The translations under genes were made by a program, and so were the position numbers. A DNA stretch of 64,000 nt from Zoroaster sp. YZ-2022 (lineage: Eukaryota > Echinodermata > Asteroidea > Forcipulatida > Zoroasteridae): positions 7,061,200 through 7,125,199 of the forward strand of contig CM055822.1 of the NCBI GenBank assembly GCA_029582265.1, written 5' to 3'. Below, piece by piece: positions 1 through 11,500 of this stretch. The notes beneath the pieces are model-generated. The model was not told the origin of the DNA. It ran no database searches and was given only the letters and a program-made list of their open reading frames with translations. Numbering within the stretch: position 1 is the first letter of the stretch; each line of letters starts with the position of its first letter.

Positions 1-21
1 GAACTAAAGTGTTAGCCTTAC

Positions 22-480
22 CCTGTACCACGAGTGTGGCACGGACCCCTAGCCCCCATTCTAGGGCCAATACACTGGACTCACTCCGTATCCTTGGCCC
101 TAGAGCCCCACATGTACAAAAATGGAGTGATTTTTCAACTTTTGATCCACTATTTATTAGAACCTAAAACTTAGTAATTAGGTAACCTTGCCCAAGCAGA
201 CACTTTTGGCATAATATCTCACTTTCATGAAATTTTTGAAACATTTTTTAAATAAAAAAATAATAAAATTTAAATCTCACCAAAATTACTGATCTCACAA
301 TAGTAAACTTCATGCCAAAAGTGTCTGCTTGGGCAAGCTTACCTAATCACAAAATTTTAGATTGTATTAATTAGCAGATAAAAAGTTGAAAAGTCACTCC
401 TTTTTTGTATATGTGGGGCTAGAGGGCCAAGGATACGGAGGGAGTCCATTGTATTGGCCCTAGAATGGGGCTATACACTT
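22..480. repeat. Foldback element with long inverted arms
   Basis: The left arm (about 30-200) and right arm (about 310-478) are inverted copies. Both hold the words TAGGGCCAATACA, CCGTATCCTTGGCCCTAG and, further in, GCCCAAGCAGACACTTTTGG. The two arms surround an AT-rich core. No protein frame is present. It looks like a non-autonomous foldback transposon. The superfamily cannot be assigned because the target duplication is not clear. Confidence 0.6.
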
Positions 481-482
481 TG

Positions 483-936
483 GGGTAGAATGTCGTATCC
501 GACCGCCACTTTGTCTCATTAAATATAACCAATAATGTAATCTTACCTACCTAGTAAGGTGGACAACATATGGATGATGATGGACATATACTTCAAATAA
601 TTCCAGGATATTTATTTCATGAAAAATCAGGCATTTTTGGTATAAGATGACTTCCTCAGTCATGTCAGTCTGATCTTGTAAACTCCACAATTAGTGACCA
701 ACACGGTCATTGTGCATGCGCAGTGGCAACTATAATAGGATCCTTCTATTTTCTGAAGGGGAGGATTTTTTTAGAAGGGAAATCAAGTCCGAAAACCATC
801 ATAAATGTGGATTTTAAAAATAGTTTTCATTTTCTGTACCCCTAAAAATCGATGGAATCATTTTTTAACTGGTTAGTGATTGCAATTTTTTTTTTTTAAA
901 CCTTAAAAAGTGGCCGTCGGATACGACATTCTTTCC
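483..936. mobile_element. MITE of the GAATGTCG family, copy 1
   Basis: The left end reads GGGTAGAATGTCGTATCC and the right end is its inverse, with roughly 26-bp inverted repeats that run on into GACCGCCACTTTTT. The interior matches copies near 14.5, 15.8, 16.6 and 17.9 kb. No coding capacity. The flanks do not give a clean duplication here, and the right flank is part of a foldback arm, so the locus may have recombined. Confidence 0.85.
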
Positions 937-1180
937 TTTAGATTGTAATAATTAGCAGATCAAAAGTTGAAAAATCGCTCCTTTTTTGTACATGTGGGGC
1001 TAGGGCCAAGGATACGGAGGGAGTCCAGTGTATCGGCCCTAGAATGGGGATATATCCTTTGCCCCACCAGTGTGGCACGGACCCCTAGTCCGTACAAAAA
1101 TGAAATTCTAGGCCCATCATTAGCCCTGATAGGACCCTATCGACTACAGTGCAAAGTACACTTCCGATAGGGTCCTGACC
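937..1180. repeat. Second foldback right arm plus short inverted repeat
   Basis: Positions 937-1060 repeat the right arm seen at 355-478 in the same orientation, so the MITE at 483-936 lies between two copies of that arm. From 1062 the words CCCCACCAGTGTGGCACGG follow; the same end sequence recurs near 30-50 and near 55450-55475. GATAGGACCCTATCG at 1127 is inverted near 1165-1178. Confidence 0.5.
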
Positions 1181-2416
1181 AAGAGTTCTCCCCGTTCGTA
1201 TACCTGTAAAGTTTGCACTGAATGTTCTCCTTTTTTTTACCTGTCTTCGTTCGCTGAACCGAGGAAATGCAGGCACTGTAACTTCTTAACTGCTTCTTGG
1301 AGAAACGATTTTGGCTGAGTGAAAGGTGTCTTTAAAAAAAGAGGATTTCACAGACAGCGCTCACCCGCAACAAAAACATCAAAATCTGTATCAAAAAACA
1401 TTTCATGCCGCTCTACATGCCGAAACATGTACAGCGCTCACCTTGGAAAGGTCAGAACATCAGTTATACGCCAATGGCGACATAAATAGCAATCGAAGTG
1501 CACCTTGCAGGCGATTTAATGAGGCGTGTTATGCCGCCAACCAGCCTTCGCGATGTGTTCTGACTTAAGTCCAAGAGCAGTTAAGAATTTGCCTGCATTT
1601 CTCAGTTCAGCCAAACGAAGTCAGGCAAAAAAGCTGAAAATTCAGCACAAACTTTATTGACGTGAAAGAACTCTTGAGTCAAAGGCTCTTTTACTATCGG
1701 AACTAGTGTACTGCACTCGTATCTCCATATCAGGGCTAGGCCCGCCATGTTCCAAGTCATTACCTTCGAATGATGAGTACATAGCCTCTTTGAGAAACAA
1801 GCACTTGATGAAACAATCCATGGTGCTGCGCCAAACCATCTTCTGTATAAGAAGGGTTCTATCCCATATGTGAAAGTAATTTTTGAGCTGTCAAATTTTG
1901 TTTATGTTTTGAACGTGGTGAAGATTGCGCATGACACCCTTTCAAAAGCTCTAATTTGAGGGAATGACCAAACGCCAATGGGCGCTGATTGGGCATGAAA
2001 TACAACGGATTGCAAATGCCATATTACAAGTGTTTGTGTGACGTGGTTTTGCTTCATATAGTTTAATAATAACAACAGACAAATCAGTGGTAAATGTTGT
2101 ATTTGTTTGAACCAAATTATTTCAGATGAATCTTATCCTGGGAGCTGCCATCTTGAAAACGCCACCAACGGTTCAATTGAAAACAGCTAGTCTTATTTCA
2201 AGACGTTAGTTCAGGTTCAAGATCAGGTTTTAAATTTCTGTACATAATCACAATTAAAATACAAGAAACGGTACGGTTCTATGATTCTATCGACAGTCTA
2301 TACCCGTAAGATTGACACATATGTGGGTCGTTTATTCAGTCTATTTCAGACATGATTCTGCAGGGCATTGAGTCGCTTGGCCAACCAGAGAGAGCCTATA
2401 ATAAACAGTCGGTCTT
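1181..2416. other. No recognised gene
   Basis: No convincing gene is seen. A 61-residue minus-strand frame (1654-1839) ends just before AATAAAG (near 1656), but it has no recognisable domain or splice context. Part of 2000-2340 is weakly similar to 2860-3170. Confidence 0.4.
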
Positions 2417-3890
2417 TTACGAATTGGCTGAAAAAGTAATCTTGGTTCAAGAATGTGTTTGTATGTTTTTGGAACACGATCCGTCGCCGCACGCATGCAC
2501 TGATCTCAACTCGGAGATGGACGCTGATTGGCCTATATTTATTTATTTATTTATTTATTTATTTGGACTTACACTTTTACAACAGTGGCACTCGGCCAAA
2601 AGGCGGTGCGTCCGACACAGTTGCATACATATAAATAATACAAAACACATTTAAAACAAGCACTTAACAAGATGACAACAATATGGTGATGATACACTCT
2701 CAGCTTTGACGTCGTATAAGAAGTTGTCCAGAACAAAGTGGATGCACTACGTCCAAGTTATCAGAGGTGTACCATCAATCATATAGCCTATCAATGACCA
2801 TTGGAACCCAAGTTGATTTGGACCATATGAGTTCTAGAAATATAGTACAACGGATATGCAAAACATATATAAACAACTAATGTTTGTGTGACGAAGTATG
2901 CAAGAAGATAGTTTAATACATTGTAGTCAGAATAATATCGGATCTCAATTTCCACGCACGCTTAATATATGATTTACAGAAAGCTGCCATCAAATAATGA
3001 ATAAATTATATATCAGCATTTCTATATTTACAGAATATACTTGAGGTGCTCCCAAATCGATGGTATTTAACATTTCACTAAGCTGCCGGATATAAAAAGA
3101 AATATCGGTTCTATTCATTTGACAGTCTAAGATAGATTTTCTACACTATGTGGGTCATATTCTTCGGATCTAATATTATTGGTGAGCATGACATGTAAAC
3201 AAGAAGTGTCTAACATCTTCAATACCTGAGTTACATAGGTTGCATGTACCGTCATTATCTGCCGTCCAATTTCTGAATTCTGCGATTGAGGAGAGTGTTG
3301 GAGCGGAGTTTAAATTTGAGAACTGACGATCCGTCGCCGAAGTCAGAACTGATCAAAGATAACTTTCTAAATGGGCGATCTGATTGGTTACATAATCAGT
3401 TAGTACGAAGATTTGGAGCAGCTTCTTCCAACCAATCATTATCTGAAATATCCATAAGTACGCAGCAACTCGATTTCCTCCACAGATTTAGTACCAATTG
3501 CGGATCGAACAAGGGCTCCCCAGTTTTCGCACAGTCTAAAGTGTATTCTGTTGCAGCTGGTAAGGGATATTTGCTACAAGTTTTACCTATAAAAAGTTGA
3601 AGTAATCGGCCGCCATGTTGGTTCCCCAAAAAGGTCAAGAGTCAAATGTCATATTAGCATACAGACAATAACAACAACTGGTTCAGCATTGTCGTCGGAA
3701 ACCTGTCACGCATGCGCCTTCTTTCTTGGGGGAACAGTAAACCTGTCCGGCCGTCAGAGCAGCCAATCGGCGCGATCTCTTCCTTGAGGGGTGGCCGCAC
3801 GCCGCACGACAGATGGCGATCGTGTACGTGCGGCGACGGATCGTGCATCAAAAACATACAAACACAGTCTTGAACCAAGACTACTGAAAA
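2417..3890. repeat. Inverted repeat surrounding a LINE fragment
   Basis: Left (about 2440-2500) and right (about 3825-3885) segments are inverted copies, sharing GTGTTTGTATGTTTTTG and ACGATCCGTCGCCGCACG. The LINE 3' end at 2535-3640 lies between them. This could be a foldback element split by the LINE, or two inverted copies of one repeat. Confidence 0.45.
2535..3640 (-). pseudogene. Degenerate non-LTR retrotransposon 3' end
   Basis: On the minus strand a broken frame near 3180-3330 reads AEFRNWTADNDGTCNLC followed by EDVRHFLFTC. This is the CCHC-like C-terminal pattern (C-x2-C, H-x4-C) common downstream of LINE reverse transcriptases. More C-terminal coding sequence can be followed towards 3600 with frame breaks. 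The minus-strand 3' end is a (AAATA)n tail at about 2540-2566, after a typical 3' UTR. It is 5'-truncated and inactive. Confidence 0.6.
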
Positions 3891-3944
3891 GCCGCGAGGA
3901 CAGGTGTATTTTCAGGCGTGTTTTTATAACTAAAAAAGTGTTTT

Positions 3945-4090
3945 AAGTCTCCGGTTTCTGGTCTCCGCGCGCGTCGCCTCAGACCCGCGCGCCGGCATTT
4001 TTAATTTTCTTTTTTTCTTTTGCTATGAAACGATGTCCAATTGCAGCCAAAATTGCTGGACATTGTTTCATAGCCAAAAGAAAATTGTGG
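3945..4090. repeat. Dispersed repeat R, partial, with hairpin
   Basis: Starts with TCTCCGGTTTCTGGTC and contains TGCTATGAAACGATGTCC, which forms a hairpin with GGACATTGTTTCATAG. Fuller copies lie at 42944-43317 and, degraded, at 58935-59140. No coding potential. The following 4091-4460 is AT-rich without a recognisable feature. Confidence 0.55.
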
Positions 4091-4460
4091 AAATATAGAA
4101 TGTAGTAGTCTGTGAAAGTTTTTAAATGCTTTTAATTTACAAAATTCCCTGAAATGTGTGTAGTACAATAATACAAAATTAAAGGATTTCACAATTCATT
4201 TAGTTTCTAAATTTAGAAAGTGATTCATTTTTAATTTGTGAATGTCATCATTATTATATATTAAAATTCAATGGAATAAATATAAATTTGTAATGACTAT
4301 GAGGCAACCTCCATGTTTATGTTAAAAAAAAATTAAAAAACGACTGGAAGAATGGAACATTTCTGTGCAGTTTCAATGAATCTCCATAATTGTGCACACT
4401 GAGCCAACAGGGTGTGTTCCAAGGAGTTTGTCCAAGATTAATCTTAAACCCTATAACATT

Positions 4461-4636
4461 GGCGGATCCAGGGGGGGGGGGGGCTAAGGGGGCTGTAGCC
4501 CCCCCTAAAATCGTAAAAAACAAAATTAAAGAAAAAGTGTTTTCCTCTACCTTTGATTATTTCACTGTAATTTTTGTAGTACTGAAAAATCGTTCTTGAT
4601 TCTCAGCCCCCCCTAAAACATATTCTGGATCCGCCC
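4461..4636. mobile_element. MITE with GGCGGATCCAG ends, copy 1
   Basis: Inverted ends GGCGGATCCAG and CTGGATCCGCC enclose a G-run, GGGGCTGTAGCCCC and an AT-rich core. A second copy lies at 46169-46373. No coding capacity. Confidence 0.7.
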
Positions 4637-4689
4637 ATGTATAACCCCCAAAATACTAAACTATTTCAATTGCTATATATACACAGATA

Positions 4690-4795
4690 ATAATAATAAT
4701 AATGTGTGGACTTATATAGCGCACGTATCCACCAACTAAGTGGTGCTCAAGGCGCATTCTTTTACGTGCATTATATACCACATAGTACTTCTGTT
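4690..4795 (-). mobile_element. SINE 3' fragment
   Basis: A (TAATAA)n run followed by GTGGACTTATATAGCGCACG and GTGCTCAAGGCGCATT matches the tail end of the fuller SINE at 62724-63081. It is the 3' part of a minus-oriented copy, lacking the tRNA-like head. Confidence 0.7.
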
Positions 4796-4856
4796 TAGTA
4801 AAAACCTAATTTATAATTTGAAATAAAATAAAACATCATCATTCATCCACCTGAAA

Positions 4857-4862
4857 TTTATT
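4857..4862 (-). terminator. Candidate poly(A) signal of NAGPA
   Basis: AATAAA on the minus strand, about 380 bases after the NAGPA stop codon. Position and hexamer fit, but other AT-rich hexamers are near, so this is only a candidate. Confidence 0.35.
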
Positions 4863-5242
4863 ACATAAATAATTTGTTCTGCAGCTTTCTAACATTCTCA
4901 GTCAAATCCAGCTCATATTTCACATGAATGCATGCCTCGAAATAACCCACAGCACCCACAGCAATTGCCGTGGTGCCCTGTGCTTTTGCTGTGGTGCCCT
5001 CTGCAAAGTTCCAATACAAATTTTAATTTTCCTCATAGAAGTGCCCCTTACCAGAGGAAAATTGCTGTGCCCCTTCAAGAACGAAATTCAAGGCCTGTGA
5101 ATGTGAATGTGAAGTGAATGATTTGCAGTGTATGATTCAAACATGTACAATTGTTTGTGCCAATCTCGGTTCTTGACATCATAATTCTCTATTATAGCAT
5201 CCGTGTGAAGAATGAGACGGGCTTCGCCGCTGTCTCTTGAAA

Positions 5243-5520
5243 TTACAGACTCGACTCGGTCTCTTCCGTTTCCTCAAAGTCCAAATCCATCTGTTTGATC
5301 ATGTGATACTTCCGTGTTCTTCTGGCCGTCGGGCACACCAGAAATGGATGGGACATGACACGGCATGAACATCGGTAACAGACCAGGGCTATATTGCACA
5401 TCAGACTTAACACCGCTATCAACGTGGCAACAACACAACCTATTGCATAGGGATCTTGGAAGGTCTTGACGGGGGTGAGATTGTTAGAGTTAAGGGCACG
5501 GTTGGCAAGGCACTCTCCAG
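5243..5520 (-). CDS. NAGPA: NAGPA exon 9: stem, transmembrane helix, cytoplasmic tail
   Basis: Acceptor TTGTTGTCTCCAG precedes it and it ends in TAA. The exon encodes AGECLANRALNS, a roughly 23-residue hydrophobic helix (CVVATLIAVLSLMCNIALVCY), a basic stop-transfer stretch (ARRTRKYH) and an acidic tail ending ETESSL. YHMI fits the YxxPhi internalisation consensus. The human C-terminal NPFKD signal is not evident. Confidence 0.9.
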
Positions 5521-8500
5521 CTGGAGACAACAAAAGAGGAGAAACAAATTACCTCGACAGGTTGATCTCTCAAAAGGTTTTGAAAGGTAAAAAGTACTTA
5601 CCAGCGATGTGTAGTGGTTTTGTGTGGTAATGTATATGTTCTATACAACTATTCCAGCATTAACCCTCCTACTCTAGCTGCACTTTAGTGGGAAGTTGCT
5701 ATAGAGGTCAAAATCAGTCAACTGCCTGTTTTGACTGTTGACCCAAACGTGCACACAGGGGCATTTTTTACTGGTTTCTACTGTCATTTTGACCACCCTG
5801 AACAATACCAGACAATGCTTTTACCAGTCAAAAACGGTCGACTCATTTTGACCTGTAAATGTACTTACTACACGTAAGGTTTGACAGTGTTTGACTTTTA
5901 AGTGCACTAGATATACCTTGGCAAGTGTATCAACATTTTGGCTGTTTTTGACCCTTGTAGGGTTTTGGTGGGTCTGTCAAGCCACCTGAGAGTACTGAAC
6001 TGAGAGTTGGAGGGTTAACACATAGGTAATTCATTCCAATAAAGAAGGATTTCTAGTACAGTACAATTCCGCCAAAATGTACATCTCGGGTCCCACATAA
6101 ATTTTGTTCACTGTACAAACCTTGTGAACTATGTCACAGTGTGTTGTACCCTCACAGAAACAACACACTGCTTGACTGTATAATTATGTAGACATTCAGA
6201 GCAACATATTTGTCATCGGTTCTGAAAAGTGTGAACTTTTATTCCTATTTCATATCGGGTTCACTCTTTTTATTTTGAGTAATTTTTGTTGAAAAAGAAG
6301 ATCTTCGAGTTCTTGTTTTAGGTCATGACCGACTAATACGTCAGCATTACGCCCAAGAAACTTATGTACTCTCTTTGCCTCAATGCCGCATCATGTCCTT
6401 CACGCTGGCTAATTGTAAACAGCTTGCACGCGACTCATATACGAGCAGGTCCTATTGTGGTGATCACCAATCTATTGTATATTGTCTGATGATGACCTCA
6501 TCTGCATAAGGTCAGAGGTTGTTTGGTATTAAAAGTGATTCATGTCTCCAATGCTAATACAAAAAATGGTAGACTGAGTGGCTTTTAGCCTTGTTCAGGG
6601 CAAATATGCATATGAAAAAATAAATAAAATACATAAAATAAATTTAAAAAAATAAAAAAACATAGTAGGCAAACTTGTACTAAATATTCTTGTAGAGACA
6701 ACTTTCCTTGAGTAAATGACACTTCCATAACAGTATCAGAATGTCTATGGGAACATTTCTGAGGGGCACCATGGCCAAGACCTGGGCAACGGAGGCCTGA
6801 AAGTCAAGGTCTGATTGCACTCACCTTTTAGTAGTTCTGCATAAGCAGTATCATTGCTGTCAAATGTACACAACCCAGTGATGTGATGGCATGCGCAGGT
6901 GTCGTCTTCACATTTGCATTTCTGCTTACACTCGGGGCCGTGGTAGCCGTAAGGACAGACTGCGTGAAGACGAAATCACAAAGCCAGAATTAGATCATAA
7001 AATCATGTACATTCTGTGTATTTCACCAACAATTATATAAACAAAATTGTCTTCCAACGATCTTATCATGCTGCGTCATAAATTATTCACTCAATTGCTT
7101 TTTTTTAATTAACTTATTTGCAAGTAATTTACATTCTTTTTACTTTCTACTATAAAAACAATGAATAGATTTAAACCAAAATTTACAGGGAAAAAAGTAT
7201 CATACCGAAAGGTAATATATAATATTGTAAATAACGTTCATCAAATTGGTTTCTTAAAAAATAGATTGACCTTAATTACTAAATTATAATTTAAAAACTA
7301 CCTTATGTAATATAATGTGAAGTTTCACCTCAATGGAGTCGTGAGAAAAAGTGTCAAAAAAACATTCACAATTTTTACAGAAAACACCTTTAGCACAAAT
7401 GTGTATTTTTTTTAATGTATTACCCTGAGAGCATATCAGACCAATAAAAATGAAAATTGACAGAAATTGCGATTAAAATAGGCCCCCCCCAAAAAAACCA
7501 AAAAAACAAACAAACAAACAAACAAAATCGGTGCTACATCTTAAAAGTTGGGCTTATTTTGACTGATTCATTTTTCAGACCATGTCAATAATAATAATAA
7601 AACTGATTTGATAGCATAATAATGAAGGTTATTTGAATATTATATAAATGCTTTTTATAAATAAGTCATTCCACCAGGTTGGGGCAAGCTTTGTGATAGG
7701 TGTCCCTTGATACGTAGGTAAATATAAATGACTCCAAATTAACATTATTGTAACTTTCCATTCAAGGCACAGAGATTATTTCATTCTAATATGAAGAACA
7801 ACTCAGAATTTGCACTTGTAATAAGGATAACGAATGGTACATCTACCTACATAACAAGGGCACCATGTCACAAAGCTTGCCCCAACCTGGTGGAATGACC
7901 CATGAATGTGTACTCATAATAAGGATAATGAATGGTACATCTACCTACGTAACAAGGACAACTTGTCACAAAGCTTGCCCCAACCTGGTAGAATGACCCG
8001 TGAATGTGTACTCATAATAAGGATAATGAATGGTACATCTACCTACGTAACAAGGACACCTTGTCACAAAGCTTGCCCCAACCTGGTAGAATGACCCAAA
8101 TTACTTATTATTCTTGAATTTAAGTTATTAAAAAGCAAACCTTGTATGTAACTTTGTGAAACAGATTTTTGTATTCTGCACCCCATACATTTGTACACAT
8201 TAACCCTCCTATAGGTTTAACACTCAAAGACACTCAAAATTTGTATGTTTCTCTTAACCCATTGACTTTGTGCAGTGCACTCAAATACATGCAAGCACAT
8301 GTGGCTGTGATAGGAGGTCAAACCCAAAGACACTCAAAATTTGTATATAACTCCCAACCCATTGACTTTGTGCAGTGCACAAAGGTCAAACCAAAACCAC
8401 TACTGACAGTACATACACAGCTCTGTGTGACTCTGTGGTTTGACCTACATGTACCAATTGGCAATGCAACCAAAAATACTCAAGTGAGTGTCTGTGGGTG

Positions 8501-11500
8501 CCGTGCTAACTGGGCCAAATTTCAGCCTGGGCATAGGAGGGTTAAAGCAAATTCTTTGTACAACTTTCATATACGACACTTCGTGGTGCGACAGTTTCTA
8601 TTTTGGAAGCTGTTGGTAGCAATCTTGACATCACTATGGGAAAAAAGTGTGGATTTATTTTACAAAGTGGCACATATCCTTCACTGCATGATACAATGAC
8701 TCACCATACACATGCGTATAAACCGTCTTTCTCAAAAAAACGTAACTTGTTTAATAATTGCAAGTTAACAACACATCAAACTGCATTCAAATTTGTCAAA
8801 ATTTAAGGTATCATATACATTTATGCGAATGAACACAAAACTTATTTTTGCTAAAGCACCAAAAATGTTGACAAAATCAATCCTAGGAGGACTTACTTTG
8901 CTGGCAATGTTTTCCCATATAGCCTGGTAGACATGAACATTGTCCAGTGGTAGGATCGCAGTCACCACCGTGTTCACATGAACAGGGTGTGAGGCAGTCT
9001 CGGCCGTAGGTTCCTGGACCACAGGGTTGAAAACAGTCCGGTGGTAGGAAGCCTTTATTGCACTTACAACCAGCTGAGATCAAGACAATTGGAGAAAAAA
9101 AGATAAAAGTACAATTTGTTAATGATAAGGTATATAATTCAAAAATTCAGTAATTTAAAAATAACCAAATTGTAACATTGTAACCCTTAGTGTAAAGCTG
9201 ATGATGGTAGAAAATATTTCTTAAAAATAAGGTTGTCTCAAAAGGCGTCTTTTTAAAGGAATTTAGCACAATTAACGCAAATAAGTAGAACTTGTAGCTT
9301 TGCATGGTGAGGAGGATAAGTAAGACTAATTGCGGTGACACCATGTGAAATTCTCAATTGAGTAGTAATTAGTTCTGAAAAGAACTGGAGGTACAACTCG
9401 ACGTTTCGATCAGTATTCTCCTGTTGTACCTCCTGTTCTTTTCAGAACTAATTACTATTCAATTGAGCATTTCACATGGCGTCACCACAATTACTCTTAC
9501 TTAACGCAAATAAGTTATCGGAAAGAGCACTCTTTCCTTAATTCCACTTAACCCTAACTCCCTACACAACAAAGGCAGTTGGAGGATTTTGAAGGATTTT
9601 TATTGTTCACTAACAATGCTTAGGGAGTTAGGGTTAATAAATACAACAAATCTCAATCAATTTCCATTTCTTTCTGCCATATTTATGACAGTGAAATGAA
9701 CTGAAACTTTGACAGCTTAATTTCTGTGTATATCTCAGGCACGTAGCCAGAAATCAGTCAAGGGAAGAGCAGCAACAATTTTTTTTTCAAGTAAAATTGC
9801 AGTCAAATAATTAGCTTTGGGCATATGGGGGTGCACTTCCTTCTCTGCCACCCCCTTGGCACCTGACAAATCTCTTTAGTAGTATAAAGTACTGAAACAT
9901 TCACAGACATTTGACCAATCGTCATTGCCTTTAAAACAGTTTCAGCAGTGAATTCAAGAAATGTGTAAGACAAAATGGTGGCATGGTGACAGGTACAAAA
10001 ACCCATCTCCCTTACCCTCTGTACAAATTCCATTATTGCTACAGTTCAACAAGCCACACTCTAGCCTGTCACATCGTGGCCTCTGCCAGTTGCCATGGCA
10101 ATGACATTCTCCCATCACGCACTCTCCGTGGCCACTGCAGTTCAGTGGGTCACAGTCCGGCTCATGCACACACAGTATTGTGGAGACTTCTCGAGGGCAG
10201 CGATACACCCGATCCTCACTAATCAATATCAATAATCAATAATCAATAATCAATATCAATAATCAATATCAATAATCAATACCAATAATCAATACCAATA
10301 ATCAATATCAATAATCAATATCAATAATCAATATCAAACAGATATTATTGATTTCAGTTTCAGGCAATGTGGGTGGGATTCAAACCCACGACATCCTGCT
10401 TACTAGTGCAAGACGTCTTAACCTCTAGACCACCGAGCTTGCCCGATGACAATTTTCAATTCACTTCATTATTACATTTATTTCCATTCTCCAGATACAT
10501 AGATGGACAAATTAATGACATGTACAATCCAGAGTATATAAGAATAATACACTCACTGGCCAAAAGTATTGCAACATGAATTTGTACGAGACATTGCCTA
10601 GACGGATGGCCGCAATTATCAGGTCACGTGGTTACCCGACAAAGTATTGAAGGACTTTGTTTCCGAGCAAGAACAGTAAAAAAGAACATTGACTTAGGCA
10701 CTTTCAAGAAGTCTTAAGTAGTGTAAATAAAATAAAATAAATTATTGTAACACAGTTCTCCAAACTGAACTTTGGTGTGAATTTCAATGTTGCAATACTT
10801 ATGGCCAGTGAGTGTATAACAAAGAAGATAAGATGCGGACATAATAAGCAAAAGCCTTGTCAATGTCGGCTTTAAACAAAATGTTATTATTAAAGATAAT
10901 ATGTAATTATACAAAAATATATAATAAACATACACGTCAGATAAAGCAATGAATGTACATGAGTGAGACAAATAAGGGGGAGAAGTAATTCATGAGCAGG
11001 CAGGCTAGAATCCTATACAGAAAGCAGGTACCATGATATGTATAGTGTATAGGGCAAAAAACTAAGCAATTGTTTATCACCCAATGCAAGAATTTCATCA
11101 ATCTAAACCGAACATTAGTTTATATAGATCGTAAATTGATGCATCGTAAAATGTATATTATACAGACGAACCTATCGCCATTCATAAACGATGGCCAATC
11201 ACAGATCCAATTACACATCACATGACCATGCACACTTGCGCTGGTCGGATACTGAAATTGAAACTACTTGACGTGAATGTGAACCCTCTGTGTGCATTTT
11301 CATCATTTCAACCAAGACCAAATAAGGCATTCTCATCCATTCTCATCAAAATTGCTCAGTGTCTTAACAAATACTGTACTGAATAGCACCTCCCCTACCT
11401 CCCCACCCCCACCCTGCACCCCCACCCCACCACAACCTCCACCCAACTCACCCAACTGGCCCCCACCTGTCCCCCACCTCGTCCCCCACCTCGTCCCCCA

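Noticed and set aside
1654..1839. Short minus-strand gene followed by AATAAA
   Set aside because: No domain, no upstream exon, and the surroundings are repeats; the hexamer is common in AT-rich DNA.
8169..8699. 176-residue plus-strand frame
   Set aside because: It spans a TTAA word-family B element and simply reads its repeated words; no domain, and similar in the 38.3 kb copy.
9390..9440. Second hammerhead ribozyme (GATCGAAACGTCGAG on the minus strand)
   Set aside because: Only the GAAAC side is present; the CTGATGA half is missing in this copy and in the 36.4 kb arm.
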